Positions 14,627-23,345 are shown, numbered from the stretch's first letter. The stretch: 64,000 nt of DNA from Epilithonimonas caeni DSM 17710 (GCF_000426465.1 NZ_AUFK01000014.1:186001-250000), one strand, 5' to 3'. Notes: a model not told the origin generated them from the sequence alone. Made by a program: numbers and translations.

Positions 14627-15253
14627 ATGAATTTAAAGAAATTTTTAAACGAAGAACAAGACCCCAAGGCTGTAGAAAAGCTTCTGGAAAGAATCAAAAG
14701 CCTTCTTACTTCTCAGGAGTTTGTAGAATATATTGCTGTCCAGAAAAAGCCAGCTCTCAATCTATCGCCGGACTGCATTGCCCTCACTAACAGAAGAATT
14801 ATTTTCTGCCGACCAAAAACATTTGGCCTTTCAATGGATTTTCAAGATTACAGCTGGATAGATGTTGCTGATTGTCATATCAAAGAAGGGATTATTGGCG
14901 CTACTTTTATGATGAGAACTACAAGAAATTTCACCAATATGATGGATTATCTCCCAAAAGCTCAGGCAAGAAAGCTCTATCAATACGCTCAGGAAATCGA
15001 GGAACAAATGAGAGGTGTAAGAAGAGAAAAAGAGCTTGAGGTCCGAAGAGCTTCAGCAGGAGGTGTCACCGTAAATAATGCGACACCAATTATTACGCAT
15101 CCTCAACAATTTCATCAGCAGCCACCAGCATTGCAGATAGAAAATGAAGATCCATTTGCTCTCTTGCAAAAATTAAAAGGATTAATGGAAAACGGCATCA
15201 TTTCGCCTGAAGAATTCGAAATTAAAAAAAATGAAATCTTATCAAGAGTTTAA
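14627..15253 (+). CDS. PH-like domain protein with C-terminal SHOCT domain
   Basis: Residues about 30-125 resemble the YokE-like bacterial PH domain (SPDCIALTNRRIIFCRPK, SMDFQDYSWIDVADCHIKEG). Residues 125-165 are a charged coiled segment and a Gln/His/Pro linker. The last 35 residues are a SHOCT motif (DPFALLQKLKGLMENGIISPEEFEIKKNEIL), a short module often at the ends of membrane-associated or oligomeric proteins. There is no signal peptide. It begins a second gene run after a 177-nt gap; the next gene follows by 4 nt. Likely a cytoplasmic membrane-linked adaptor (inference). Confidence 0.85.
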   Translation: MNLKKFLNEEQDPKAVEKLLERIKSLLTSQEFVEYIAVQKKPALNLSPDCIALTNRRIIFCRPKTFGLSMDFQDYSWIDVADCHIKEGIIGATFMMRTTRNFTNMMDYLPKAQARKLYQYAQEIEEQMRGVRREKELEVRRASAGGVTVNNATPIITHPQQFHQQPPALQIENEDPFALLQKLKGLMENGIISPEEFEIKKNEILSRV

Positions 15254-15257
15254 TATT

Positions 15258-15473
15258 ATGAAATCAAAATCTACTACCGTATTGCTTGCTTTTTTCCTGG
15301 GAGGAATAGGCGTTCACAGATTCTATTTGGGACAGAACATTCTCGGATTGCTTTATCTTTTGTTCTGCTGGACTTTTATACCTGCATTGATTGCGCTCTT
15401 CGATTTCTTCATTTTCATTTTTATGTCAGAAGATAATTTTAATTATAAATATAATATCCGGACAGGATTTTAA
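15258..15473 (+). CDS. TM2 domain membrane protein
   Basis: The 71-residue protein is a minimal TM2 domain: a KSTTVLLAFFLGGIGVHRFYLG helix with the GxHRFYxG motif, a turn with QNILGLLYLLF, then a second helix ending in a DFF motif. A longer frame from 15231 would overlap the previous gene's end; the ATG at 15258 follows that stop by 4 nt and gives the standard N-terminus. It is an inner-membrane protein of unknown role, here embedded in a multi-gene operon. Confidence 0.88.
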   Translation: MKSKSTTVLLAFFLGGIGVHRFYLGQNILGLLYLLFCWTFIPALIALFDFFIFIFMSEDNFNYKYNIRTGF

Positions 15474-15484
15474 AATCAGAAAAG

Positions 15485-15880
15485 ATGAAACCATTTCTCT
15501 CCCTCTGTGCGATATGTTGTTTCATCGGTATTTTCAAACTTCCCATAGAATATTATACTTTTCTCCGAACGCTTGTTTCTGTTGGTGCTTTAATTATTTT
15601 ATATAATACTTTAAGCTTTAGACAACATTATTTCAGTATAATTTTTCTTATCATCCTTATTCTTTTCAATCCTGTTTTTCCCGTTTATTTATACCGGAAA
15701 AGTTTATGGATCCCGATTGACACAATTACAGGAATACTATTTCTGTTAATTACTTTTCTTGAAAAGCAGGAACAAAAAGAGGAAGACAAAATCATCGAAG
15801 AAACTTCAGAATACCCAACATATCAAAGCTCTCCTTCACGAGATAAAATCATTAATCCTAAAAAACCAAAAGAAGAATAA
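15485..15880 (+). CDS. Small membrane protein, DUF6804-like
   Basis: The 131-residue protein has about four hydrophobic helices in residues 1-92 and an acidic then basic soluble tail. The layout, with a P-x-x-YYTFLR element near the first loop and NPVFPVYLYRKSLWIPID before the last helix, resembles the DUF6804 family of small membrane proteins. I am moderately sure of that assignment. It sits 11 nt after the TM2 gene and 5 nt before the TerB-like gene, so it is part of the same transcript. Confidence 0.75.
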   Translation: MKPFLSLCAICCFIGIFKLPIEYYTFLRTLVSVGALIILYNTLSFRQHYFSIIFLIILILFNPVFPVYLYRKSLWIPIDTITGILFLLITFLEKQEQKEEDKIIEETSEYPTYQSSPSRDKIINPKKPKEE

Positions 15881-15885
15881 AGGTT

Positions 15886-16293
15886 ATGGAGAAGAATCAA
15901 ATAACAGAAAAACTCAAAGCTCATTTTTTAAGGCTTTATCAGATGGCAATCTGCGATGATGATTTCAGTGCTTTAGAATTGAAGATGTTATACAAATGCG
16001 CCGAAGAAAGGGGGATTTCATCTAAAAATCTAGACGATATCCTTTTAAATCCTATCAACATAAAATCATTGGTACCACAAACCATCGAAGAAAAAATCGA
16101 CTATCTCTATGATCTTACCATCATGATCTGGGCAGACGGAATCGTTTCTCCGGATGAATATTCTGCAATGCAAAAATATGTTCTGATGTTCGGTTTCTTA
16201 GAAGAAAATGCAATGGCAATCGTAGATTATATGATTGAAGCTGTAAAAGTCGGAAAACATAAAAATGAGATCATATTTGAATTAAAAAACTGA
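15886..16293 (+). CDS. TerB-like helical domain protein
   Basis: The 135-residue all-helical protein carries the two acidic helix starts typical of TerB-like domains: AICDDDFSALELKMLYKCAE (about 21-40) and WADGIVSPDEYSAMQKYVLM (about 84-104). TerB domains bind metal ions and occur in tellurium/stress-response and membrane-linked systems. It lies between a small membrane protein and a coiled-coil membrane protein, with 5-6 nt gaps. No TerC, TerD or TerZ homolog is in the window, so this is not a standard ter operon. Confidence 0.72.
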   Translation: MEKNQITEKLKAHFLRLYQMAICDDDFSALELKMLYKCAEERGISSKNLDDILLNPINIKSLVPQTIEEKIDYLYDLTIMIWADGIVSPDEYSAMQKYVLMFGFLEENAMAIVDYMIEAVKVGKHKNEIIFELKN

Positions 16294-16299
16294 TGTATT

Positions 16300-17640
16300 A
16301 TGGATACTACAAGTATAAAAAATTTATTTAAATTAAAGTCTGTTGCAATAGAACCTAAGCAAGAGCAACTTCCAAAAGTTGAAATAGATTCTAGCGAAGA
16401 ATCTCCCGAAGAAAGCAGGAAAAGAACCTATCACGAATCCGGATACAGAGATAGTTCCAGAACCAGCGGAAACCACTCTACCCTCTCAATTTGTCTGGAT
16501 GCGGTTTATTCAAAATTCCAGAATGAGGAAAAAGAGATGGTTGAAAAACAGCAAAAACTGAAAGAATCTTACATCAACGAGCAAAAGAACAAAGAAACTG
16601 AGATAAAAGCATTAACAGTTTCACAAGAAACCAAAGAGGAACAGCTAAAAAGCAAAAACTCAGAAGTTGAAATCCACCAAAATCAAATTGAAGCCCTTAA
16701 AGCAGAGATCATTGATCTGCCAAGAAATCCAGAAAAATATAATGTAAAAGCGACCAGAGGCGCATCTGCAAAATTCTGGATTGGTAGCATTCTTCTTTTA
16801 CCGATAAGTCTATATCTATTCACATTTTATGTTTCGACTTCTTATTCTGCTTTTTTTAAAAACTTTGATGCAAAAAGTACGGTTATACAAAGTGTCTTCG
16901 ATGCGCAAGCTTTCAGCAAAGCCTGGAACGAAGGACTGATTGAAGGAGCTTTCGTTACTTTAATTCCATTTGTATTTCTTGGATTGGGATTTCTGATCCA
17001 TATGTTTGGCGAAAACAAATCCAGAGCAAATCACATCAAACTGGGTTTACTCTTCATCGTAACATTTATTTTCGATGCCATTTTAGCCTATGAAATTGAA
17101 GCGAGATTGTACGAATTGAATAAAACCTTCAATTCCCCAGAGTTTGACCTTCAAATTGCATTGACCAAAAATCAATTTTGGGGAATTATCTTCGCAGGGT
17201 TCATTGTTTATATCATATGGGGATTGGTCTTTGACTTTGTAATGAAAGAACACAGAGAAAAAGATAAGATCAGAAGTGAACAGGAGATCAGGCAGAAAAA
17301 TGTTCTCTCTCTTTTAGAAAAAATAAATGTTTTGAAAAAAGATATTGAAGAAATCTTAGCCAGCATCGGAACAACAAAAGAACTGACCATCAAAACAAGA
17401 GGTAGGATCGAAGAACTTCAAAATATTATCGATGGAGTGATCATCCCGACCAAAGACTACAAACTTTATGCTTCTGAATATGTGCAAGGCTGGATCACTT
17501 TTATCGGTGAAAAAATAGCAGTTTCCAAAACGGAAAAACAGACAATGATTGACAGCTGTATTGAAACTTACAATGCAAACCTGGAAAATGTTGGCGCAAA
17601 CTCTGATAATCAAAACCTGGTCTACCTATCATCCTTATAA
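16300..17640 (+). CDS. Four-helix membrane protein with flanking coiled coils
   Basis: I do not recognise a family. Residues 1-65 are polar and disordered-looking. Residues about 68-145 form a long Lys/Glu/Gln coiled coil (EEKEMVEKQQKLKESYINEQ and onward). Four membrane helices follow at about 160-182, 213-236, 248-268 and 292-315. A second coiled coil covers about 320-385, and then a short globular end. The layout suggests an oligomeric inner-membrane scaffold with cytoplasmic coiled-coil arms. The TerB-like gene lies 6 nt upstream and the vWA-like lipoprotein 7 nt downstream. Confidence 0.78.
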   Translation: MDTTSIKNLFKLKSVAIEPKQEQLPKVEIDSSEESPEESRKRTYHESGYRDSSRTSGNHSTLSICLDAVYSKFQNEEKEMVEKQQKLKESYINEQKNKETEIKALTVSQETKEEQLKSKNSEVEIHQNQIEALKAEIIDLPRNPEKYNVKATRGASAKFWIGSILLLPISLYLFTFYVSTSYSAFFKNFDAKSTVIQSVFDAQAFSKAWNEGLIEGAFVTLIPFVFLGLGFLIHMFGENKSRANHIKLGLLFIVTFIFDAILAYEIEARLYELNKTFNSPEFDLQIALTKNQFWGIIFAGFIVYIIWGLVFDFVMKEHREKDKIRSEQEIRQKNVLSLLEKINVLKKDIEEILASIGTTKELTIKTRGRIEELQNIIDGVIIPTKDYKLYASEYVQGWITFIGEKIAVSKTEKQTMIDSCIETYNANLENVGANSDNQNLVYLSSL

Positions 17641-17647
17641 ACGTATT

Positions 17648-18526
17648 ATGAAAAGAATATTTTACCTATTAATGATCATTTCTGTAACTTCTTGTTGTAA
17701 AACAGAAATGCCAGATTGTACGGATTGTAAACCAATTGTTGATTCAAATAATATCAATGTCAGTATTTTGATCGATCTATCGGATAGAATTGCTCCGAAA
17801 ATCAATCCAAACCCGACAATGGAATATTTCCAACGGGATACAGAATATATCAAAGCAATCGAAAAAGGATTTCTAGATCATATCAAATCAAAAAAGATCA
17901 TTACTTACGATGACCAGATGCAGGTTTTCTTCAATCCTGAACCTTCTGATCCGAAAACGAATGAATTTACAAAACAACTTAAAGTGTCCTTTGATAAAAA
18001 TACCCGCAAAGATCACTTTGCTTTTGTTGACAAAAAATATTCTGAGTTACCTTTGAATATCTATCAATCAGCAATTCATGACGGACATTACGTAGGTTCT
18101 GATATTTGGGAGTTCTTTAAAAATAAAGTTAATGATTATTGCATCAGAAACGATAGAAAAAACATCCTTTTCATCTTGACTGATGGATATATGTATCATG
18201 AGAACACAAAATTTGAAGAAGAAAATAAAACTTCTTATCTGACCACCAAATTGATAAAATCAAACAATCTTTCAACTTCCAATTTTAAAGCTATAATCGA
18301 AAAAAGCAAGTTTGGTTTTGTCAAAGCCAACGATAATCTGAGTAATCTGGAAGTTATGGTCCTTGGAATCAATCCGGAAAAGGGCAATCCTTTTGAAGAA
18401 GCAGTAATAAAAGCATACTGGGAAAACTGGTTTAAAGAAATGAAGATTAAAAAATTTCAAATAAAATCGGCGGATCTTCCAAGCAATCTTGAACCCGTGA
18501 TCAAACAATTCATTTTGAATAAATGA
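17648..18526 (+). CDS. Lipoprotein with von Willebrand factor A-like fold
   Basis: A longer open frame starts at 17549 inside the previous gene. I chose ATG 17648 because it gives a textbook lipoprotein signal: KRIFYLLMIISVTSC with Cys16. The mature part holds a vWA-like core: VSILIDLSDRI (MIDAS-like D-x-S), a helical middle, and KNILFILTDGYMY with the later MIDAS Asp. The 292-residue length suits one vWA domain. It would sit on the membrane surface as a metal-dependent adhesion or assembly factor. It is the last gene of the run and ends 11 nt before a terminator. Confidence 0.8.
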   Translation: MKRIFYLLMIISVTSCCKTEMPDCTDCKPIVDSNNINVSILIDLSDRIAPKINPNPTMEYFQRDTEYIKAIEKGFLDHIKSKKIITYDDQMQVFFNPEPSDPKTNEFTKQLKVSFDKNTRKDHFAFVDKKYSELPLNIYQSAIHDGHYVGSDIWEFFKNKVNDYCIRNDRKNILFILTDGYMYHENTKFEEENKTSYLTTKLIKSNNLSTSNFKAIIEKSKFGFVKANDNLSNLEVMVLGINPEKGNPFEEAVIKAYWENWFKEMKIKKFQIKSADLPSNLEPVIKQFILNK

Positions 18527-18536
18527 CCTTAAAACA

Positions 18537-18562
18537 AAAAGCTCAGATTACTCTGAGCTTTT
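18537..18562. terminator. Bidirectional rho-independent terminator
   Basis: AAAAGCTCAGA / TCTGAGCTTTT with a TTAC loop, T-rich in both directions. It separates the vWA operon (plus) from the convergent TPR gene (minus). Confidence 0.88.
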
Positions 18563-18563
18563 A

Positions 18564-19934
18564 TTATTTTTTCTTGGTCTTGATCTTTTTGACCTGTTCT
18601 TTTATGAACGGATATTTCTGCTGCATATCCTTAATAAGAGAAGAATCCAATTCTAAAGCCTTTTCCAAAGCAAGAACTCCTTCGGCATCATTTTTCAGAT
18701 TGAAATAGCTATTGCTCAGTTGATAGTATAACTCTGCTCTCTGATGCATTTGCAATGCTTTTTCAAGAATCGGTATAGCTTCTTCATAATCACCGATCAA
18801 CATCAGAACCTCTGAATAGGCATACCAATTATAAAACCTGTTGGGCTCTGCGTCTATCAATTTTTTCAGACAACCTAGACTTTCCTCATACTCTCCGCAA
18901 GTGATGTAAAGAAAGGCCAATCTTTTCTGGTATTCCAAATTACCTTCATTAAGAGCAACTGCTTCCTGAGCAAAATAGAGTGCCTCTTTTGGGTTTCCCA
19001 TTTCTTCATAGATGTTGGATTGCTCCATCATCGCCAGATAAAATTGGGGATCCTCTCTTAACGACTTTTGGAAAGATGTCAGCGCAGGAACCAACTTTTT
19101 AGCTTCCTTATAACACAATCCGATCTTGTAATAGGTGAATGCTTTTGTATACTCCAGATCCAGCATTTCCTCATAGACAGCAATGGCTTTATCCCACTCA
19201 CTCATCGCCTCGTAACAAGCGGCTTTGTTTGCATAGACACCCACTGCTCCGGAGTTGATCGCTAGAATATAATCGAATCCCCTTATCGCCTCGTCATAAT
19301 TCTTCTTATTGAAGAAAAACTGTCCATACTCATACCATGCGGTCTCGGAGAAAGGGAATCTGTCCAGATATTGATTGATGAAATCCAAGGCTTCCTGAGG
19401 ACGATTGAGCTTGTTGTAACATAGCATTACATTCTCCAAAGAGTAATCATCGTAAGGGTCGTGCTCCAACGCCGAAGTATAATGCTTCAACGCATTGAAA
19501 GGGTCGTCCAGATTGACATATTCATCCGCAATGAAATTGTGAAGGAAATTCTCCTCTTCTTCCAGTTCCAATGCTTTCATGCAATATTCGATGGATTTTT
19601 TAGGATTTCCCAGGTTAGAATAATATTTTGCGCAACAAACCAAAAAGTCCGTTTCCTCCAAAGATGACTGATGTAGCTCATCGATCAGTTCCTTGGCTTT
19701 TGCATAACGCTCCAGTTCTAGAAAAACTTCCAGCTGTTTTGTTTTTACTTCCAGGGAATTCGGATGAATTTTCAAAGCATGGTTTACGGCCATTTCTGCA
19801 TAACTGAAATCCCCCAACTCCAAGTAATAAATAATGATCTCTACATATTCCTCCGTATCGAAATAGAACTCTTCATTATTTTCTATCATGTCCTCGAACT
19901 TTTTTGCAAGTTCGTTTTCAAAAAATTCTTCCAA
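18564..19934 (-). CDS. Tetratricopeptide repeat protein
   Basis: The 456-residue protein is built almost wholly of TPR units, about twelve, each with the [WLF]-x2-[LIY]-[GAS]-x3-x4-Y-x2-A pattern. Examples are AWYEYGQFFFNKKNYDEAI, AFTYYKIGLCYKEAKKLVPA and NWYAYSEVLMLIGDYEEAI. The N-terminus is acidic and cytoplasmic (no signal peptide) and the C-terminus ends in a KKIKTKKK basic tail. It acts as a protein-protein scaffold; partner unknown. It is separately transcribed from the downstream (minus) genes, with 161 nt of non-coding sequence upstream. Confidence 0.88.
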   Translation of the reverse strand: MEEFFENELAKKFEDMIENNEEFYFDTEEYVEIIIYYLELGDFSYAEMAVNHALKIHPNSLEVKTKQLEVFLELERYAKAKELIDELHQSSLEETDFLVCCAKYYSNLGNPKKSIEYCMKALELEEEENFLHNFIADEYVNLDDPFNALKHYTSALEHDPYDDYSLENVMLCYNKLNRPQEALDFINQYLDRFPFSETAWYEYGQFFFNKKNYDEAIRGFDYILAINSGAVGVYANKAACYEAMSEWDKAIAVYEEMLDLEYTKAFTYYKIGLCYKEAKKLVPALTSFQKSLREDPQFYLAMMEQSNIYEEMGNPKEALYFAQEAVALNEGNLEYQKRLAFLYITCGEYEESLGCLKKLIDAEPNRFYNWYAYSEVLMLIGDYEEAIPILEKALQMHQRAELYYQLSNSYFNLKNDAEGVLALEKALELDSSLIKDMQQKYPFIKEQVKKIKTKKK

Positions 19935-20095
19935 TATGTGTGATTTAGATTTGAGATTTAGCTCCGCTCAGTTATGCTTCAGCACAAGTGAGGTCTGTAA
20001 ATCAATTACAATTAGCCGGTCCTTAAATCTTCTTTTATAAAGTTAATCAATTTTATTCTGAAAATAAGTCAACTACATGTCATAACTTATTAACA

Positions 20096-20776
20096 TTAAT
20101 CGTTTTTCTGTTCAGAATATATTGTAGTCAAAAACATACCAAACGATTTTTCTAAGCCGGTAATATCGCCTGATTTTAGGTTCACACCTCCGTAGATACT
20201 ATCATTGCTACGAATTTTGAAATTCGACAAAGAAAAGTACTGAGGCTGTTGCCCTGCTTTTCCTGCCAATTTTACCGTAGATCCCAATAGTTTTCTGGTA
20301 GAAACTGTCAGAACTTCATTATCGACCAGTTTAATTTTCAAATAATGCCTTGGCTGCATTTCCAGGGTCTTATTATCTATGGTGATCTTCTGCTTTTTAT
20401 CTGAAGAGGAAACCAAATAAGCCACATTCTCTTCACTGGAAATATCGTCTGTTCCAGTATAATACAGATTCAGGATATAATAGGCCGGATCAAATTTCTG
20501 GAAAGTTCCATCCACACTTTCAATTGGTTTCAAAGAAAATGTGTTGGCGCCGACTTGTTTAGCTTTCTTATAGATCTCCCCAAATACTTTAACGTCATCA
20601 TTGGAGAAGCCATTCACCAGAATCTCTCCCAGAAATTCCGATTTTGAAGTTTCTGATATTTCATAAAAAAATTTGTCTTTGTTTTCATTGACCTTATCTA
20701 CTTTGTTAAGTGTAATACTCTGAAGATAAAAGAACTGAAAACAAAAAATGCAAATTGAAAATAATAATTTATGCAT
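20096..20776 (-). CDS. Secreted hypothetical protein
   Basis: A signal peptide covers about residues 1-20 (KLLFSICIFCFQFFYLQS). The mature protein of about 205 residues has a mixed alpha/beta pattern. One segment, VFGEIYKKAKQVGANTFSL, is reminiscent of small periplasmic YajQ/DUF-type heavy-metal or lipid-handling folds, but I cannot assign it. It overlaps the 3' end of rfbD by 8 nt, so it is translationally coupled to it. Function unknown; likely periplasmic or outer-membrane associated. Confidence 0.75.
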   Translation of the reverse strand: MHKLLFSICIFCFQFFYLQSITLNKVDKVNENKDKFFYEISETSKSEFLGEILVNGFSNDDVKVFGEIYKKAKQVGANTFSLKPIESVDGTFQKFDPAYYILNLYYTGTDDISSEENVAYLVSSSDKKQKITIDNKTLEMQPRHYLKIKLVDNEVLTVSTRKLLGSTVKLAGKAGQQPQYFSLSNFKIRSNDSIYGGVNLKSGDITGLEKSFGMFLTTIYSEQKND

Positions 20777-21638
20777 GTGTGATCTTTAAAATTTCTACAC
20801 AATCCCTAAGACTATTTTCCCAATATTTAGGCTCTATTTTATAATCCTTCTCTATTTTATCAAGAGACATCGTGCTTCTTTTCGGACGTTTTGCAGGCGT
20901 AGGAAACTCTTCTGTAGTGATTGCTTTTAATACAACGGAAGAACCGGAGAATTCTTTTATCTTATTTGCAAAATCGAACCATGTGGTTTCCGGATAATTT
21001 GAAAAATGGTAAATACCGAAAGTCTTCCTTTCGGAGTCTATGATTTCCATAATAGCTTCCGCAAGATCATTTGCATTGGTTGGTTGTCCGAACTGATCGC
21101 CTACGATTCCCAATTCATCCTTAATCTCGAACAAATGCAACATGGTCTTCACAAAATTCTTATTGAACTCAGAATACAGCCATGATGTTCTGAGAATCAC
21201 GGTTTCCGGATTGTTTTCCAACGCCAGTTCTTCTCCTTTTCTTTTAGACGCACCATAAACCCCGATCGGGGCTGTAAAATCATCTTCCGAATAACTTAAA
21301 TTAGTTTCTCCATCAAAAACATAATCTGTAGAAACATGGATCAAGATCGCATTATTGTCTTTGCAAACGCGCGCCAGATTACCAACACCTTCCGCATTGA
21401 TGGCAAAGGCTTTTTCTATTTCCTTCTCTGCCAGATCTACTGCTGTATAAGCAGAAGCGTTGATGACAAAATCAGGTCGATATTCTGCAAAAACAGTATC
21501 AACTTGCTCATAATCTGTAATATCTAAAACCGATGAGCCGGTGAAATTGAAATCATACTGATCATGATATTTTGGTGCCAATTTCTGCAGACAATGTCCC
21601 AACTGGCCATTACCTCCGATAACAAGTATTCTTTCCAT
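20769..21638 (-). CDS. rfbD: dTDP-4-dehydrorhamnose reductase
   Basis: This SDR-family enzyme reduces dTDP-4-dehydro-L-rhamnose to dTDP-L-rhamnose for surface polysaccharides. The motifs are clear: ILVIGGNGQLG at the N-terminus, INASAYTAVDLAEKE, HVSTDYVFDG, and the active-site YGASKRKGE (YxxxK). The tail AKRPKRSTMSLDKIEKDY is the typical RmlD C-terminal element. Length of 289 residues is standard. The other rfb genes (A, B, C) are not in the window. The gene ends within the start of the secreted protein gene and begins 1 nt after the thioesterase stop. Confidence 0.93.
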   Translation of the reverse strand: MERILVIGGNGQLGHCLQKLAPKYHDQYDFNFTGSSVLDITDYEQVDTVFAEYRPDFVINASAYTAVDLAEKEIEKAFAINAEGVGNLARVCKDNNAILIHVSTDYVFDGETNLSYSEDDFTAPIGVYGASKRKGEELALENNPETVILRTSWLYSEFNKNFVKTMLHLFEIKDELGIVGDQFGQPTNANDLAEAIMEIIDSERKTFGIYHFSNYPETTWFDFANKIKEFSGSSVVLKAITTEEFPTPAKRPKRSTMSLDKIEKDYKIEPKYWENSLRDCVEILKITHA

Positions 21639-21639
21639 A

Positions 21640-22119
21640 TTATTTTGATTTATTCTGAAGCCTTAAATAAGCCACTCTCTCTTTGAATGTTCTGTGACCG
21701 ATCTCGACAAGAAATTGAGAAAACTTTTCCAATGTGGCATCAGGCATTTTTTCCGCTCTTCTGGTCTTCATGTTGAAATAGATGACCGTCAGCCAAAACA
21801 CAGCATGAACGACTCCATTTTCATCCTTCATCAGCAATTCTACAACAGCAGTGATATCATCTACAAAAATAGTTTTGCTCGTAATTTCAACAGTTGAATT
21901 ATATCTTACTTCTTTCAGATAAGCGATCTCATTCTGGATCGTAACCCAGGTACAACCTGTTTCTCTCGTATATTGCTCATAGGTGAATCCATAGTTTTCT
22001 TCCACATGGTCTTCTCTTGCATTGAGCATATATTCCAGATATTTCACATTATTGAGATGCCCTATGGGGTCGCAATCTGCAAAACGGATCTTTACGGTAG
22101 ATGAAAATTCTTTTTCCAT
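21640..22119 (-). CDS. Acyl-CoA thioesterase, 4HBT hotdog family
   Basis: A 159-residue single hotdog domain with the 4HBT signature RFADCDPIGHLNNVKYLEYM near the N-terminus, including the catalytic-type Asp. The family hydrolyses acyl-CoA (4-hydroxybenzoyl-CoA thioesterase or YbgC-like). No signal peptide is present. It is the first gene of the thioesterase-rfbD-secreted protein operon, and the hairpin terminator at 22134-22160 separates it from ompH. The precise acyl substrate is not readable. Confidence 0.9.
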   Translation of the reverse strand: MEKEFSSTVKIRFADCDPIGHLNNVKYLEYMLNAREDHVEENYGFTYEQYTRETGCTWVTIQNEIAYLKEVRYNSTVEITSKTIFVDDITAVVELLMKDENGVVHAVFWLTVIYFNMKTRRAEKMPDATLEKFSQFLVEIGHRTFKERVAYLRLQNKSK

Positions 22120-22133
22120 AGTACAAAAATAAA

Positions 22134-22160
22134 AAAACCGCTCCGAAAAAGAGCGGTTTT
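22134..22160 (-). terminator. Rho-independent terminator downstream of ompH
   Basis: AAAACCGCTC / GAGCGGTTTT with a 7-nt loop, followed by T residues on the minus strand. It closes the outer-membrane assembly operon. Confidence 0.88.
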
Positions 22161-22176
22161 AAAAAGTCTGTATCAA

Positions 22177-22677
22177 TTAAAGACCTAATTCTTTTCTAAC
22201 TGCCGGTGTAGCATCTATCCCTGCTTTGTAAAGTAATGCCGGTGTAGAAGCATCAAAAACATACTCGTAACCTGCTGCTTTGGCAATTTTTGAGATAGCA
22301 TCGTTGATCTTTTTCTCAAGTGGAGCTAAGCCCGCCTCTCTTTTCTCTGCAATATCTTTCTGAGCTGCAGCATAAACCTGCTGAAGATTGTCCTGAAGTT
22401 TTTGAACTTCCTGGCTTCTTTGTTCATTTATAGCCTGAGTTTGCTTTGGAGCTTCTTCCTGATATTTTTTCATTAAGTCCTGAAGAGACTTACCTTGTTT
22501 CTCTAATTCTGCTGTTTTTGCAGTTTGCAAATTCTGCAATTGCTGATCAAGAGCTTTTGCCTCTGGCATAGCAGAGAAAATTGCATTTACATCTACAGAA
22601 GCAATTTTTTGTGCCTTTGCAAATCCTGTTGCAAAAACCATTACAACTGCAACTAATAGTACATTTAATTTGTTCAT
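22177..22677 (-). CDS. OmpH/Skp family periplasmic chaperone (copy 2)
   Basis: The 166-residue protein has a signal peptide (KLNVLLVAVVMVFATGFAKA), then the OmpH start KIASVDVNAIFSAMPEAKAL. A long Gln/Lys/Glu-rich helical arm follows (about 40-120), then the terminal KAAGYEYVFDAS strand. This is the Skp fold, a trimeric periplasmic holdase for outer-membrane proteins. It is the last gene of the bamA block, 41 nt downstream of the other ompH gene. Two different Skp-type genes after bamA is the usual Bacteroidota arrangement. Confidence 0.93.
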   Translation of the reverse strand: MNKLNVLLVAVVMVFATGFAKAQKIASVDVNAIFSAMPEAKALDQQLQNLQTAKTAELEKQGKSLQDLMKKYQEEAPKQTQAINEQRSQEVQKLQDNLQQVYAAAQKDIAEKREAGLAPLEKKINDAISKIAKAAGYEYVFDASTPALLYKAGIDATPAVRKELGL

Positions 22678-22718
22678 TTTAAAAAGTTATGTTTATTTAA
22701 TATTTAATTTTAATTATC

Positions 22719-23345
22719 TTATTTTGAAGCTTCTACGCCTCCTCGTTTCTGCGCTTTGGCTCTCGGAGTTATCTTACCTCCTGTTTTCCCATTGCTATTA
22801 GATGGAGCATTAGTTTTGTTTTCTTCTGCTTTAGGCAACGTTTTTACAAGTAAATTCAACACAGCTTCTGTATAATCGTATTTTTTGTCCAAGAATATTA
22901 CACTGATGTTGTTGCTTTTATCAAGAACTATGCCCAAGTTATTTTTGGTAGATACGGTCTTAATAGCGTTCCATATCTGGTCTTGGTAAGGTTTTGTAAG
23001 ATTGGACCTAAGCTGATTGACCTCCCCGTTTGAGCCAAATCTTGCACCAATTGTATTACGTACGCTAGCCTCCAAATCTACGATTTCTTTTTCTCTAAGT
23101 TTTAACTGATCACCAACAAGTAAAACTTTTTCATTTTCGAAAGCTTCTCTTTTTCTTTCGTACTCTGCCTGTAATTTTTGTAAATCAGACCGCCATTGTT
23201 CAATCTGGGTATTAAGTCTGTTTTCAGCTTCCTTATACTGAGGCAATTTACTTAATACATAATTGGTATCTACTACACCGATCTTCTGTGCGTAGATTTG
23301 TGTAGTGGTAAAAAGAAATGTTACAATTAATGCAATTTTTTTCAT
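22719..23345 (-). CDS. OmpH/Skp family periplasmic chaperone (copy 1)
   Basis: Signal peptide (KKIALIVTFLFTTTQIYA), then KIGVVDTNYVLSKLPQYKEAE, a coiled arm at about 40-115 and a beta element FLDKKYDYTEAVL. It is 208 residues, longer than the partner copy because of a Lys/Gly/Asn-rich C-terminal tail (about 175-208). It lies 22 nt downstream of bamA. Like the partner it should chaperone unfolded outer-membrane proteins between the Sec and BAM machines. Confidence 0.93.
   Translation of the reverse strand: MKKIALIVTFLFTTTQIYAQKIGVVDTNYVLSKLPQYKEAENRLNTQIEQWRSDLQKLQAEYERKREAFENEKVLLVGDQLKLREKEIVDLEASVRNTIGARFGSNGEVNQLRSNLTKPYQDQIWNAIKTVSTKNNLGIVLDKSNNISVIFLDKKYDYTEAVLNLLVKTLPKAEENKTNAPSNSNGKTGGKITPRAKAQKRGGVEASK

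Noticed and set aside
17549-17647. Longer start for the vWA lipoprotein
   Set aside because: It lies inside the previous gene and hides the lipoprotein signal that begins at 17648.
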